DNA of 64,000 nucleotides from Rhodococcus sp. P-2. Lineage in GTDB: Bacteria; Actinomycetota; Actinomycetes; Mycobacteriales; Mycobacteriaceae. Location of the stretch: contig NZ_CP066779.1 in assembly GCF_016598535.1 (NCBI RefSeq), positions 558,001 to 622,000 on the forward strand. Direction: 5' to 3'. Numbering within the stretch: the first letter of the stretch is position 1; each line of letters starts with the position of its first letter. The notes under the pieces were generated by a model. That model was not told the DNA's origin. It ran no database searches and saw only the letters and a program-made list of their open reading frames with translations. A program made the position numbers and the translations under genes. Positions 8,174 through 17,386 of the stretch are shown here, in pieces.

Positions 8174-9079
8174 TTATTCGCGGACGTACAGACGCAGCGT
8201 CACGTACGCCGTCACCGCTGCCATACCGACACCGGCAAGCACGAGGATCGGCGAGACGAACAGCACGTCACTGTTGGAGATCCGCGCCACGATGTTGGCT
8301 TCGTAGACGTCGGACAGGACCCCGTCGATGAAGACGTTCTTCGCCGTGAACAGTCCGGCGATGGCGAGCACCGCACCGATCAAGGCTGCAACGACGGCTT
8401 CGAGGAGGAACGGAAGCTGGGTGTACCACCGCGTCGCGCCGACCAATCGCATGATGTTGACCTCGGTACGACGCGTGAACGCCGCGATCTGGACCATGTT
8501 GGCGATCAGCAGGATGGCCGCGATCGCCTGGACGATCGCGATCGCGAACGCTGCGTTGCGCACTCCGCCCAGCACGCTGAAGAGTCGGTCCACCAACTCG
8601 CGCTGATTGAGCACACTCTCGACGCCGGGCCGCGAACCGAAGGTGTCGTTGATGACGCCGAATCGCTCCGGGTCACTGAGCTTGACCTTGAACGACGCCG
8701 GGAAGCTGTCCGGGCTCACCAGCGCTGCCAGCTCGGGCTGGTCCTTGAACACGCGCTCGGTGGCGTCCTTCACGGCGTCTTCGCGGTTGAGGTACTGAAC
8801 GGCGACAACGGACGGCGTCTGCTCGAGTTCCTTGCGCAACGAACTGCAGATCTCCTGCTCGCAACCGGGATCGGCCGAAGAGATGTCGTCGGTCAGGAAG
8901 ATCTGCACCTCGACGCGTTCGAGGAAGATCTGCTGGGTCTTGCCTGCCATCTGCACGACCAGCAGACCACCGCCGAAGAGGCCGAGGGAGATCGCCGTCG
9001 TCAAGATCATGGCGATGGTCATCGTGATGTTGCGGCGTAGGCCGGTCAGGACTTCACTGAAAATAAAGCTGGCGCGCAT
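8174..9079 (-). CDS. ftsX: Cell-division ABC-type membrane protein FtsX
   Basis: The 301-aa product has the FtsX layout: short cytosolic N-terminus, one membrane helix (about 20-45), an extracellular domain (about 45-165, with EQEICSSLRKELEQTPSV), then three more helices in the FtsX/MacB permease domain. FtsEX transmits ATP hydrolysis across the membrane to peptidoglycan hydrolases at the septum. It lies 81 bp after ftsE on the same strand. Confidence 0.95.
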   Translation of the reverse strand: MRASFIFSEVLTGLRRNITMTIAMILTTAISLGLFGGGLLVVQMAGKTQQIFLERVEVQIFLTDDISSADPGCEQEICSSLRKELEQTPSVVAVQYLNREDAVKDATERVFKDQPELAALVSPDSFPASFKVKLSDPERFGVINDTFGSRPGVESVLNQRELVDRLFSVLGGVRNAAFAIAIVQAIAAILLIANMVQIAAFTRRTEVNIMRLVGATRWYTQLPFLLEAVVAALIGAVLAIAGLFTAKNVFIDGVLSDVYEANIVARISNSDVLFVSPILVLAGVGMAAVTAYVTLRLYVRE

Positions 9080-9160
9080 CGGGGAATCCGATTCCTTTTC
9101 GAGAGGCCGGTTGTTTCACGACAACCGGTGGGCGTACGGGACGTGTGGTCGTAGTCGGCG

Positions 9161-9850
9161 CTACCTGCCGACGCCGTACACACCCCGCGCTTCGTCTCTG
9201 GTCACCTTGCCGAGATCGAGTTCGATGACGCGTCGACGCATGGAGTCGACGATGTGGTGGTCGTGGGTCGCCATCACGACGGTGGTACCCGTGCGGTTGA
9301 TCCGCTCGAGCAGCAGCATGATGTCCTGGCTCGTTTCGGGGTCCAGGTTGCCGGTGGGCTCGTCGGCGAGCAGCACGAGCGGGCGGTTCACGAATGCGCG
9401 GGCGATGGCGACGCGCTGTTGTTCACCGCCGGAAAGTTCGGTGGGCAGTCGATCGGCTTTTCCGGCCAGCCCGACCATGTCGAGGACCTCGGGCACAGTG
9501 CGCGCGATGACGTTGCGGGGTTTGCCGATGACCTCCAGGGCGAAGGCCACGTTCTCGGAGACCGTCTTCTGCTGAAGCAACCGGAAGTCCTGGAACACAC
9601 AGCCCATGCTCTGACGAAGCTTCGGCACACGGCGAGCCGCCAGCTTGTTGACGTGGAAATCCGCGACCTCGATATCGCCGGACGTGGGCGACTCCATCTT
9701 GAGCAGCAATCGCATGAACGTCGACTTGCCAGAGCCGGAGGGGCCGATGAGGAAGACGAACTCCCCCTTCTCCACCTCCACACTGACTTTGTCGAGCGCC
9801 GGCCTGGTGGAGGCCTTGTAGGACTTCGACACATTCTTCATGCTGATCAC
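9161..9850 (-). CDS. ftsE: Cell-division ATP-binding protein FtsE
   Basis: The 229-aa ABC ATPase has Walker [10 protein letters not shown] (about 36-44), the Q-loop region [14 protein letters not shown], signature LSGGEQQR (about 140), Walker [13 protein letters not shown] and the switch His in [28 protein letters not shown] and the close spacing to ftsX identify it as FtsE. Start GTG at 9850. Confidence 0.96.
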   Translation of the reverse strand: MISMKNVSKSYKASTRPALDKVSVEVEKGEFVFLIGPSGSGKSTFMRLLLKMESPTSGDIEVADFHVNKLAARRVPKLRQSMGCVFQDFRLLQQKTVSENVAFALEVIGKPRNVIARTVPEVLDMVGLAGKADRLPTELSGGEQQRVAIARAFVNRPLVLLADEPTGNLDPETSQDIMLLLERINRTGTTVVMATHDHHIVDSMRRRVIELDLGKVTRDEARGVYGVGR

Positions 9851-9912
9851 AACTAGCCAGTCTAGCCGTTATCTAACGGTGACCTTGGCGCCACGCGCGA
9901 CGAGCCTCGTCC

Positions 9913-10398
9913 TTATCCGGTACCGGTGGTCTCAGGTGACTGCGGCACCGACGTCGGTGCCTGCATTGCCGCGCCAGGTTGCGGGACGGTCGTTGTCGCC
10001 GGAGTGGTCGGCACTGTGGTTGCGGACTGTTCGGCGTTTCCCGGAGCCGGAGCGGGACCCGACGTCGGCGTCGGCGAACCGGAACTGCCCGTGCTCGATT
10101 CCGCGGACGGAGTCTCGGATGTGGTCGTCGGCTCGGTCGAGGACGGCACGGGGGTGGTCGTCGACGGTTTGACCGACGGAGCGACGTACGGCTCGGTCTG
10201 CGACGTGTCCACGCTGGGCGGTGGTGTGGCTGCGGGCTGTTCCTCAGGATTGAGGTACGTATGCAACAGATACGTCGCCAGCCACGCCACGATGAGGATG
10301 AAGGTCGACGTTCGCATCCGGCCACCGAAGAGCCGTGACGGAAGCCAGTCCAGGTGAAACAGTCGGTCGAGTCCGCGGCGCGGTTCCTGATCGGTCAT
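9913..10398 (-). CDS. Membrane-anchored Pro/Thr/Ser-rich protein
   Basis: The 161-aa product (ATG at 10398, MTDQEPRRGLDRLFHL) has a ~30-residue cytosolic part, one membrane helix (STFILIVAWLATYLLHTYL, about 31-50) and a long extracellular Pro/Thr/Ser/Ala-rich region with no globular domain, possibly a cell-wall-spanning linker. Its start overlaps the stop of the mscS-like gene by 4 bp (ATGA), so the two are translationally coupled. It holds the place recalled for the proline-rich Rv3103c of M. tuberculosis, between ftsE and an MscS-like gene. Function unknown. Confidence 0.8.
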   Translation of the reverse strand: MTDQEPRRGLDRLFHLDWLPSRLFGGRMRTSTFILIVAWLATYLLHTYLNPEEQPAATPPPSVDTSQTEPYVAPSVKPSTTTPVPSSTEPTTTSETPSAESSTGSSGSPTPTSGPAPAPGNAEQSATTVPTTPATTTVPQPGAAMQAPTSVPQSPETTGTG

Positions 10399-11279
10399 TC
10401 GCTCGCCTCCTCGGTCCGTGCGGTGTGCAGATCCGGTGACACCGTGATCCCCTGTCGTCGCAGTGCCGCGGCGACGCGGACACGAAGAGCGCGTCCGACC
10501 TGGAACTGTTTGCCAGGGAGCGTTCGCGCGACCATCCGCACGTTGACCTGATCGACCTCGAGGCTTTCGACGCCCATGACGGTGGGCTCGTCGAGCAGAA
10601 GTTTCTTGAGTCCACGGTCGGCCATCGCGTCGACTCCGACCTGGCGAAGCACCTCGTTGACTCGGGTGAGGTCCGCGGTCGCCGGAACCGGCACGTCGAT
10701 GACGGCGCGTGCCCAATCCTTGGACAGGTTGGTCGCTTTCACGATCTGGCCGTTGGGAACGGTGATGACCTCGCCGTCGGAGTTTCGCATCCGCGTCACG
10801 CGCAGGGTCACGTCCTCGATAACGCCTTCGGCGTCGTCGGAGGAGCCGGTGATCGCAAGCCGGACGGTGTCACCGAAACCGTACTGGCGTTCGGTGATGA
10901 TGAAGAAGCCGGCAAGGATGTCCTGCACGACGCGTTGAGCACCGAAACCGAGCGCCGCACCGAGAACAGTTGCCGGCGCCACGAGACTTCCGATCGGCAG
11001 GTTCAGTTGGTCGAGAACCTTCAGCGTCGCGATCACGTAGATGAACGTGATGACCACCCAGGTGATCACCTGCGCGACCGAGTGACGATGCTTGGTCGCC
11101 TCGGAGCGAACCAGCGCATCGCCCAACTGATAGTTGGAGTCGATCTGGTCGGTGACCTTGTTGCCTCCCCAACTGACCAGCCGGGCGAGAATCATCGCGC
11201 CGAGCACGGTCATGAGGACTGACAAACCGGTGGTTTGAAGCCAATCGAGCAGGTTCTGCCCAGGTCTGAGTAAAGTCAT
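10395..11279 (-). CDS. MscS-family mechanosensitive ion channel
   Basis: The 294-aa product has N-terminal membrane helices (to about residue 110) with the pore helix and following beta domain: VLGAALGFGAQRVVQDILAG, then FFIITERQYGFGDTVRL and VITVPNGQIVKATNLSKDW, all MscS hallmarks. The C-terminus (about 200-294) is the alpha/beta vestibule. Such channels release solutes under hypo-osmotic shock. Coupled to the Pro-rich membrane gene downstream by ATGA overlap; prfB lies 22 bp upstream. Confidence 0.92.
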   Translation of the reverse strand: MTLLRPGQNLLDWLQTTGLSVLMTVLGAMILARLVSWGGNKVTDQIDSNYQLGDALVRSEATKHRHSVAQVITWVVITFIYVIATLKVLDQLNLPIGSLVAPATVLGAALGFGAQRVVQDILAGFFIITERQYGFGDTVRLAITGSSDDAEGVIEDVTLRVTRMRNSDGEVITVPNGQIVKATNLSKDWARAVIDVPVPATADLTRVNEVLRQVGVDAMADRGLKKLLLDEPTVMGVESLEVDQVNVRMVARTLPGKQFQVGRALRVRVAAALRRQGITVSPDLHTARTEEASE

Positions 11280-11301
11280 CGTGCCTTTCGGTATCCGAAC
11301 G

Positions 11302-12408
11302 CTATGCGGACTGGTTCTCGCTCATGCGCCAGCGGATGCCGGCCTCGAGGAACCCGTCGATGTCGCCGTCGAGCACTGCCGACGGGTTGTTGACCTCGTA
11401 CTCGGTACGCAGGTCCTTGACCATCTGGTACGGATGCAGAACGTAGGAGCGCATCTGGTTACCCCACGAGCTGCCGCTGTCGCCCTTGAGCGCATCCATC
11501 TCGGCGCGCTCTTCCTGACGCTTGACCGCGAGCAGCTTGGCCTGCAGGACGCGCATCGCCGACACCTTGTTCTGGAGCTGCGACTTCTCGTTCTGACAGG
11601 TGACGACGATTCCGGTCGGGATGTGTGTGAGTCGAACAGCGGAGTCCGTCGTGTTCACGGACTGTCCACCGGGACCGGACGAGCGGTAGACGTCGACGCG
11701 GATGTCGTTCTCGTTGATCTCGATGTGGTCGGTGGTCTCGACGACGGGCAGGACCTCGACCTCGGCGAACGACGTCTGGCGACGCCCCTGGTTGTCGAAG
11801 GGGCTGATGCGAACGAGCCGGTGGGTGCCCATCTCGACGGACAGCGTGCCGTACGTGTACGGGCCCTTGATCGCGAACGTCGCGCTCTTGAGTCCGGCCT
11901 CTTCGGCGTACGACGTGTCGTAGACCTCGACGCCGTAGTCGTGCTTCTCCGCCCAGCGGATGTACATGCGCATGAGCATCTCGGCCCAGTCGGCAGCGTC
12001 GATACCGCCGGCACCCGAGCGGATGTTGATGAGTGCGTCGCGCTCGTCGTACTCGCCCGAGAGCATGGTCTTGACTTCCATCGCCGCGATGTCGTCACGC
12101 AGGCTGGCCCGTTCGGCGTCGGCATCGGCCACTGCGTCAGGGCCTTCGTCTTCTGCCAGTTCGTAGAGGATCGGCATCTCGTCGAGTCGCTCGCGCAGTG
12201 CCACGATCCGGCGCAGTTCGGCCTGAGCGTGGGAGAGCTGGCTAGTGACCTGCTGGGCGTGTTCCTGGTCGTTCCACAGACCCGGGTCGGCTGCCTGGTG
12301 CTCGAGCTCGTCGATGCGTCGGCGCAGCTCCTCGACGTCCACAACCGATTCGCAGGTGCGAAGGGTGGTGTCGAGGGCGTTCAGGTCTGCAATTACGTCG
12401 GGATGCAC
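11302..12408 (-). CDS. prfB: Peptide chain release factor 2
   Basis: The 368-aa product has the RF2 anticodon-mimic tripeptide in [11 protein letters not shown] (SPF reads UGA/UAA) and the catalytic GGQ in [17 protein letters not shown]. The start was set at GTG 12408 ([16 protein letters not shown]) because this matches the usual N-terminus of actinobacterial RF2; a longer frame to 12480 has no family support. The coding frame is continuous, so the +1 programmed frameshift of enterobacterial prfB is absent. Gene order prfB, mscS-like, Pro-rich gene, ftsE, ftsX, smpB is as recalled for M. tuberculosis. Confidence 0.95.
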   Translation of the reverse strand: MHPDVIADLNALDTTLRTCESVVDVEELRRRIDELEHQAADPGLWNDQEHAQQVTSQLSHAQAELRRIVALRERLDEMPILYELAEDEGPDAVADADAERASLRDDIAAMEVKTMLSGEYDERDALINIRSGAGGIDAADWAEMLMRMYIRWAEKHDYGVEVYDTSYAEEAGLKSATFAIKGPYTYGTLSVEMGTHRLVRISPFDNQGRRQTSFAEVEVLPVVETTDHIEINENDIRVDVYRSSGPGGQSVNTTDSAVRLTHIPTGIVVTCQNEKSQLQNKVSAMRVLQAKLLAVKRQEERAEMDALKGDSGSSWGNQMRSYVLHPYQMVKDLRTEYEVNNPSAVLDGDIDGFLEAGIRWRMSENQSA

Positions 12409-12542
12409 GGTTCTCAAGGCTACCGGGTGCCGACCTGGGCTCTGCCGTGCGTCACCCTCTCGGCTCGCCCCGTCCGTCACGTATTGGGATCACCGGGACT
12501 GGAAGCCTTGCCAACGTCCCTCCGAGGGAACCTACTGGAACG

Positions 12543-13037
12543 ATGACTGTCACCGACGAATACCTGCAGAACAACGCCGCCTACGCCGAGCAGTTCACCG
12601 GACCGCTCCCCCTCCCACCCAGCCGACACGTTGCCGTTCTCGCGTGCATGGACGCGCGTCTCGACGTCTATCGGGTGCTGGGAATCAAGGAAGGTGAATC
12701 GCACGTCATCCGCAATGCGGGTGGAGTCGTCACCGACGACGAAATCCGTTCCCTGGCCATCAGCCAGCGTCTGCTGGGAACCACCGAGATCATCCTCATT
12801 CATCACACCGACTGCGGGATGCTGACGTTCACCGACGACGACTTCAAGCGATCCATCCAGGACGAGATCGGCATCAAACCCAACTGGGCTGCCGAATCGT
12901 TCCCGGACATCGACGAGGACGTTCGTCAGTCGTTGAAGCGTATCGAGAACAGTCCGTTCGTCACCGCGACGACCTCCCTACGCGGATTCGTCTTCGACGT
13001 CGCCACCGGAAAGCTGAACGAGGTTCTCCCCGATTGA
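12543..13037 (+). CDS. Beta-class carbonic anhydrase
   Basis: The 164-aa product has the zinc and active-site residues of beta-carbonic anhydrases: Cys35-x-Asp37-x-Arg39 (ACMDARLD), [15 protein letters not shown], and His88-x2-Cys91 (HHTDCGM). It interconverts CO2 and bicarbonate. Start ATG 12543 gives a normal N-terminus; the frame runs upstream but that part has no homology pattern and overlaps the prfB promoter. The length fits the short actinobacterial subclass. Confidence 0.93.
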   Translation: MTVTDEYLQNNAAYAEQFTGPLPLPPSRHVAVLACMDARLDVYRVLGIKEGESHVIRNAGGVVTDDEIRSLAISQRLLGTTEIILIHHTDCGMLTFTDDDFKRSIQDEIGIKPNWAAESFPDIDEDVRQSLKRIENSPFVTATTSLRGFVFDVATGKLNEVLPD

Positions 13038-13056
13038 GCCGGTAGGTTGTGTACCC

Positions 13057-13839
13057 GTGACCGATCGCGCATCCGACCTCGCACTCGCCCTCCGTATCGC
13101 CGACGAGGCTGACGCGATCACTCGCGCCCGCTTCGGCGCACTCGATCTTCGAGTGGACGACAAGCCGGACCTCACCCCCGTCTCCGACGCCGACCTGGCT
13201 GTCGAGCGAGCGGTGCGCGCGACGCTCGGTGAGCATCGCCCTGCAGATTCCGTTCTGGGGGAAGAATTCGGCGGCGACGCAGTCTTCGAGGGCAGGCAGT
13301 GGGTGGTCGACCCCATCGACGGGACCAAGAACTTCGTCCGCAACGTGCCGGTGTGGGCCACGCTGATCAGCTTGCTCGAGGACGGTGTCCCGGTTGTGGG
13401 CGTCGTGAGCGCACCCGCACTGAATCGGCGATGGTGGGCGGCAACAGGTTTGGGCGCTCACACGTCCTTCGGGGACGGTGACGCGCGGGCGATCCGGGTA
13501 TCCGCCGTCGACCGCAGCGAATCAGCGAGCCTGAGCTTCTCGAGCCTATCCGGGTGGAAGGACCGCGGAATTCGCGATCAGTTCGTCGAACTCACCGACC
13601 ATGTGTGGCGCGTGCGCGGTTACGGGGACTTCTTCTCCTACTGCCTCGTGGCGGAGGGTGCCGTCGACATTGCTGCCGAACCCGAGGTTTCCCTGTGGGA
13701 TCTGGCAGCGCTCGACGTATTGGTCCGTGAGGCCGGCGGCGCGTTCACCGATCTGGACGGCGGCGCGGGTCCGCACGGCGGGAGCGCGGTCGCCACCAAC
13801 GGACTGCTGCACGAGGACGTACTTGCTCGCCTGAGGTAA
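13057..13839 (+). CDS. hisN: Inositol-monophosphatase-family phosphatase, likely histidinol-phosphatase
   Basis: The 260-aa product has the IMPase-family metal motifs: GEEFGG (about 68), [19 protein letters not shown] (about 82-100) and [15 protein letters not shown] (about 213-227). In actinobacteria this subgroup includes HisN, which makes histidinol from histidinol phosphate in His biosynthesis. No other his genes are here, so the assignment rests on family and on position before the acyl-CoA dehydrogenases (as recalled for Rv3137-Rv3140). Start GTG. Confidence 0.8.
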   Translation: MTDRASDLALALRIADEADAITRARFGALDLRVDDKPDLTPVSDADLAVERAVRATLGEHRPADSVLGEEFGGDAVFEGRQWVVDPIDGTKNFVRNVPVWATLISLLEDGVPVVGVVSAPALNRRWWAATGLGAHTSFGDGDARAIRVSAVDRSESASLSFSSLSGWKDRGIRDQFVELTDHVWRVRGYGDFFSYCLVAEGAVDIAAEPEVSLWDLAALDVLVREAGGAFTDLDGGAGPHGGSAVATNGLLHEDVLARLR

Positions 13840-13938
13840 CCAACCGCGTACCAGAACATCCCACCCGTCGCAAGGGTCCGAGGGAGGAGTCCCGTCAGGC
13901 CCGTCGGCAGGATTCGGCACGACATCTCGACCCGTTGA

Positions 13939-13969
13939 CTGGAAGTAGTTGATCACGCACTACTTCCAG
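13939..13969 (+). promoter_or_regulatory. 11-bp inverted repeat over the SD of the multicopper oxidase gene
   Basis: CTGGAAGTAGT (13939-13949) and ACTACTTCCAG (13959-13969) are perfect inverted copies around a 9-nt spacer. The right arm runs into the SD (aggagaa) 7 bp before the ATG at 13977. It could be an operator or an mRNA hairpin limiting ribosome access. Confidence 0.6.
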
Positions 13970-13976
13970 GAGAACG

Positions 13977-15503
13977 ATGAACCGGATTTCCAGGCGCACG
14001 ATTCTGTTCGGTCTGGCCGCCGCGCCCCTCGGGCTCACGGTGGGCTGCGGCGCCGACCCAGCAGCGAAGAGCGCCACGCTGGCAGTGTCCGGATCTTCGC
14101 GTCCGCTACCGATTCCGCCGCTGGCCGACTCCACCGTCGACCCCGCCGGTATTCGCCACTTCACACTCCGCGCCGGTGCCGGAACCACCGAGGTCGTCGC
14201 GGGAAAACTCACCGACACTTGGGGTTTCAACGGATCCATCCTGGGACCCACCATCCGTGCCGAACGCGGAGAATCTGTCGCTTTCACGATCGACAACACA
14301 CTGGCCGAGCCCACGACCGTCCATTGGCACGGCATGCATCTGCCCGCCAGATACGACGGTGGCCCGCACCAGACCATCGAAGCCGGCGGACGCTGGGAAC
14401 CGGCGTGGACGATCAGCCAGTCTGCCTCGACGCTCTGGTATCACCCACACCCGCACGGATCCACCGAGCGGCACGTGCAGCGCGGTCTCGCCGGACTGTT
14501 CCTGATCGACGATGCCGACACGCGGGCGTTGGACATCCCCAAAACCTATGGTGTCGACGATGTTCCGCTGATAATCCAGGACCGTCGATTCCTCGCCGAC
14601 GGTAATTTCGACGAATCAGATCCGACCGACATCGGCCTGCTCGGCGACACGATCGTCACCAACGGCATCTCCGACGCCTACCTCGACGTCACCACCGGGG
14701 TCGTCCGGTTGCGCATTCTGAACGGCTCCTCCGGCCGTCTCTACAACCTGGGGTTCCCCGACGACCGGACGTTCGATCTGATCGCCACCGACGGCGGACT
14801 GCTCGAATCACCGATTCCGATCAAGCGGATTCAGCTCAGCCCCGGCGAACGAGCCGAGATCGTGGTTCGCGTCGACCCCGGCGCGACGACCACACTTGTG
14901 TCGTTCCCGATCGAGGACGGCGGCGGCGTGAGCGCCTCCGACGCAGAGAACTTCGGCATGAACGACCGCTTCGACATCGTCGAGCTGCGGGGGGTCGCCA
15001 GCCGCGCGTCACGGTCGACTCTCCCGGCGCAGTTGGTCGTACTGCCGCGTCTGGATCCGTCGAAGGCAAGCGTGTCCCGAACCTTCGATCTGCAGTGGTA
15101 CATGATCAACGGGCAACGAATGGACATGAACCGCATCGACTTCGAGGCCGAGGTCGGCGCCGCCGAGGTGTGGACGATCACCAACAAGGACAACTGGCCA
15201 CACAATTTCCATGTCCACGACGTACAGTTCCAGATCCTCGACGTCGACGGTCGCACTCCCCCGCCGCACTTGCGCGGACCCAAGGACACCGTCTACGCAC
15301 CGCCAGGCAGCAGGATTCGCGTCGCACTGCAGTGGTCCGAGTACACCGATCCCACCTTCCCGTACATGTTCCACTGCCACCTGCTGATGCACGAGGACCA
15401 AGGGATGATGGGCCAATTCCTCGTCCTCGAACCGGGGCAGAAGGCGGCTCCGATGCAGATGGACATGCCGATGCCTTCGTCTGGTTCGCACTCCGGTCAC
15501 TGA
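13977..15503 (+). CDS. Exported multicopper oxidase (copper-resistance/laccase-like)
   Basis: The 508-aa product begins with a twin-arginine-like leader (NRISRRTILFGLAAAPLGL) ending in a lipobox (TVGC), so it is probably an exported lipoprotein. The four copper-ligand clusters are intact: HWHGMH (~118), WYHPHPHG (~154), NFHVHDVQF (~410) and FHCHLLMHEDQGMM (~465). The tail is Met/His-rich (MQMDMPMPSSGSHSGH), common in copper-handling oxidases. It probably oxidises Cu(I) or phenols outside the cell. A perfect inverted repeat covers its SD region. No copper chaperone or regulator gene is next to it. Confidence 0.92.
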   Translation: MNRISRRTILFGLAAAPLGLTVGCGADPAAKSATLAVSGSSRPLPIPPLADSTVDPAGIRHFTLRAGAGTTEVVAGKLTDTWGFNGSILGPTIRAERGESVAFTIDNTLAEPTTVHWHGMHLPARYDGGPHQTIEAGGRWEPAWTISQSASTLWYHPHPHGSTERHVQRGLAGLFLIDDADTRALDIPKTYGVDDVPLIIQDRRFLADGNFDESDPTDIGLLGDTIVTNGISDAYLDVTTGVVRLRILNGSSGRLYNLGFPDDRTFDLIATDGGLLESPIPIKRIQLSPGERAEIVVRVDPGATTTLVSFPIEDGGGVSASDAENFGMNDRFDIVELRGVASRASRSTLPAQLVVLPRLDPSKASVSRTFDLQWYMINGQRMDMNRIDFEAEVGAAEVWTITNKDNWPHNFHVHDVQFQILDVDGRTPPPHLRGPKDTVYAPPGSRIRVALQWSEYTDPTFPYMFHCHLLMHEDQGMMGQFLVLEPGQKAAPMQMDMPMPSSGSHSGH

Positions 15504-16135
15504 AAGTTCTGCAAGTGGTACACGGCGAGGCGAACCCGATTGTCGCAACCGGTCTTCGACATCAGGTTCGCCACGTGCGTCTTCACCGTGGTCACACCGA
15601 GATGCAGCGTGTCCGCGATCTCCTGATTGCTCTTCCCTTCTGCCACCAGTGCGAGGACCTGCGATTCGCGATCGGTCAACGGAACCTTGTCCGTCACAGC
15701 AGTGTCTGCGATACCACCGATCACCGCTCGATCCACGACGCGGCGGAGAAGTTCCGGAGTGAACACCATCTCGCCCTCGGCGATCCGCCGAATGGCACCG
15801 AGCAACTCGGCGGGTTCGGTGTCCTTGACGAAGAATCCCGAAGCCCCCGCGGCGAGTGCGGGATACAGATGATCGTCGTCGTCGAAGGTGGTCAGCACGA
15901 GAATTCGCGCTCGTCGACCTGCCTTGACGATCTGCTGCGTGGCACCGATCCCGTCCAGCCCGGGCATTCTCAAGTCCATCAGAATCACGTCGGGATCCAG
16001 TTCCGCAGCGAGCGCTACCGCATCGACGCCGTTCGACGCCTCACCGGCCACGGTCATGTCCTCGGCTGCCGCGCACAGCATCCGCAAACCGGCGCGCACC
16101 AGTCGCTGGTCGTCGACGATCAGCACGCTGATCAC
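15497..16135 (-). CDS. NarL/LuxR-family response regulator
   Basis: The 212-aa product has a receiver domain (SVLIVDDQRLVRAG; phospho-acceptor Asp in VILMDLRMPG; Lys in FFVKDTEPAEL) and a C-terminal LuxR helix-turn-helix (LTDRESQVLALVAEGKSNQE, then LGVTTVKTHVANLMSK). The start GTG at 16135 overlaps the sensor-kinase stop (GTGA), so the pair is translationally coupled. The gene ends 6 bp inside the convergent multicopper oxidase gene. Targets unknown. Confidence 0.92.
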   Translation of the reverse strand: MISVLIVDDQRLVRAGLRMLCAAAEDMTVAGEASNGVDAVALAAELDPDVILMDLRMPGLDGIGATQQIVKAGRRARILVLTTFDDDDHLYPALAAGASGFFVKDTEPAELLGAIRRIAEGEMVFTPELLRRVVDRAVIGGIADTAVTDKVPLTDRESQVLALVAEGKSNQEIADTLHLGVTTVKTHVANLMSKTGCDNRVRLAVYHLQNFQ

Positions 16136-17277
16136 GAGACACCGCCCGAGACGACCAGTGGAATACTCACGTGCACTTCCCATTTCCCGTCACTATTGGT
16201 GCCGGCGGTCATCTCGCCGCCGACCAACTCCGCGCGCTCCTGCATTCCCACCAGGCCATGACCTGCATTCCGGGGCGATCCCTCGACGTCGTTGACAACT
16301 CTGACGTCCACCCGGTTGTCGTCGCGACCGACCGAGACCGATACCGGCCCCTTCTTGTCGCCGTGCTTCATGACGTTGGTCAGTGATTCCTGAACCACCC
16401 GCAACAACGTCAGCCTCCCGATCGCGTCGAGGTCGGCTGCGCCTGACCCGACATTCCCCTGGGTATCGAAGACTGCCTGCACCTCGAAACCCGCCGCACG
16501 CACACGATCTATCGCCGCCTCGATTTCCGCGTCGACGGCATCCGGCTCGACCAGAGCGACTTCACCGAGCGAAGGATCACGAAGGGCGACCAGGAGGCGA
16601 CGGATATCGGCCAGCGCATCGGACGCAGTCCCACGCACATCCGCGAGGACCTCGCGCACGGCCTCGTCTTGGGGTGCCAAGACATGTTGAGCCACGCCGA
16701 TTCTCAGGACGATCGATGCCATGTGGTGTGCAACCAGGTCGTGCAGTTCGCGGGCAAGCGCACTGCGCTCCGCAGCGCGGGTCTGCGCAAGATTGTTCGC
16801 GGCCAATTCACGCTGCGAGCGCAGGTACAGCCCCAGGAGCAGCGGCAGCCCTACGTAGGCAAGCACTTTCACAGCCGTGGTGACAGAGAAGAATGCTTCG
16901 TGAGATTCGAACCAGATCCCCGCGAGCACCGAACCGCACCATCCTGCTGCCGATACGGCAACTGTTTCTCTACGCTCGGCCCGCATCGTGACGTCGACGA
17001 CGGCGACCGCCCCGAGATACGGGACCAGTTCGGACAGTCCCCAGGCGTCGGCGACGAACATCGGAACAGCCAGCGCCGAGATGACCAGGGACGCGAAGAC
17101 CGGCCATCGACGGCCGACGACGAAGGCGAGCGCCGACAGCATCGACAGAATCCAGTAGCTGACAGGAACTCGATACTCCCCCGGATACGTGCTGGCGATC
17201 AACAGGCACGGGACCACCACCAACGGTGCGTAGCGCACATACCGCTGTATCCGATCTGGCACCTCTGTCCGGTTCAC
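16132..17277 (-). CDS. Two-component sensor histidine kinase (HisKA_3 type)
   Basis: The 381-aa product has several N-terminal membrane helices (to about 160) with almost no extracellular domain, a HisKA_3 dimerisation helix with the phospho-acceptor His (ALARELHDLVAHHMAS, about His179) and a HATPase_c domain (VVQESLTNVMKHG; AGHGLVGMQERAELVGG). The layout is typical of NarL-partner kinases that sense membrane or cell-envelope state. Signal unknown. Start GTG; the response regulator follows with a 4-bp overlap. Confidence 0.92.
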   Translation of the reverse strand: MNRTEVPDRIQRYVRYAPLVVVPCLLIASTYPGEYRVPVSYWILSMLSALAFVVGRRWPVFASLVISALAVPMFVADAWGLSELVPYLGAVAVVDVTMRAERRETVAVSAAGWCGSVLAGIWFESHEAFFSVTTAVKVLAYVGLPLLLGLYLRSQRELAANNLAQTRAAERSALARELHDLVAHHMASIVLRIGVAQHVLAPQDEAVREVLADVRGTASDALADIRRLLVALRDPSLGEVALVEPDAVDAEIEAAIDRVRAAGFEVQAVFDTQGNVGSGAADLDAIGRLTLLRVVQESLTNVMKHGDKKGPVSVSVGRDDNRVDVRVVNDVEGSPRNAGHGLVGMQERAELVGGEMTAGTNSDGKWEVHVSIPLVVSGGVS

Positions 17278-17325
17278 CCCTCGAGCCTATGACGCGCATC
17301 ATTTCTCGGTTTCTCGACAACAGAC

Positions 17326-17341
17326 CTTACTGATGAGTAAG
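17326..17341. promoter_or_regulatory. Inverted repeat in the acyl-CoA dehydrogenase promoter
   Basis: CTTACT-GATG-AGTAAG is a perfect 6+6 palindrome. A -35-like TCGACA (17314-17319) and -10-like TAAGAT (17338-17343), 18 bp apart, put the palindrome over the promoter. TetR-type regulators of fatty-acid genes bind sites of this shape. Its position argues that the ATG inside it (17333) is not the start codon. Confidence 0.5.
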
Positions 17342-17386
17342 ATAAGAATCGTCCAACGCCCCAACACCGAGAAACAGCTGGTGATC

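Noticed and set aside
7808-9040. A 410-codon frame opposite smpB and ftsX
   Set aside because: Spans two real genes on the other strand; His/Asp/Arg-rich shadow.
12330-12408. Programmed +1 frameshift of prfB
   Set aside because: The frame is continuous from GTG 12408 to the stop; no internal UGA with slippery CUU context.
11281-12546. A 421-codon frame opposite prfB
   Set aside because: Antisense shadow of a strongly conserved gene.
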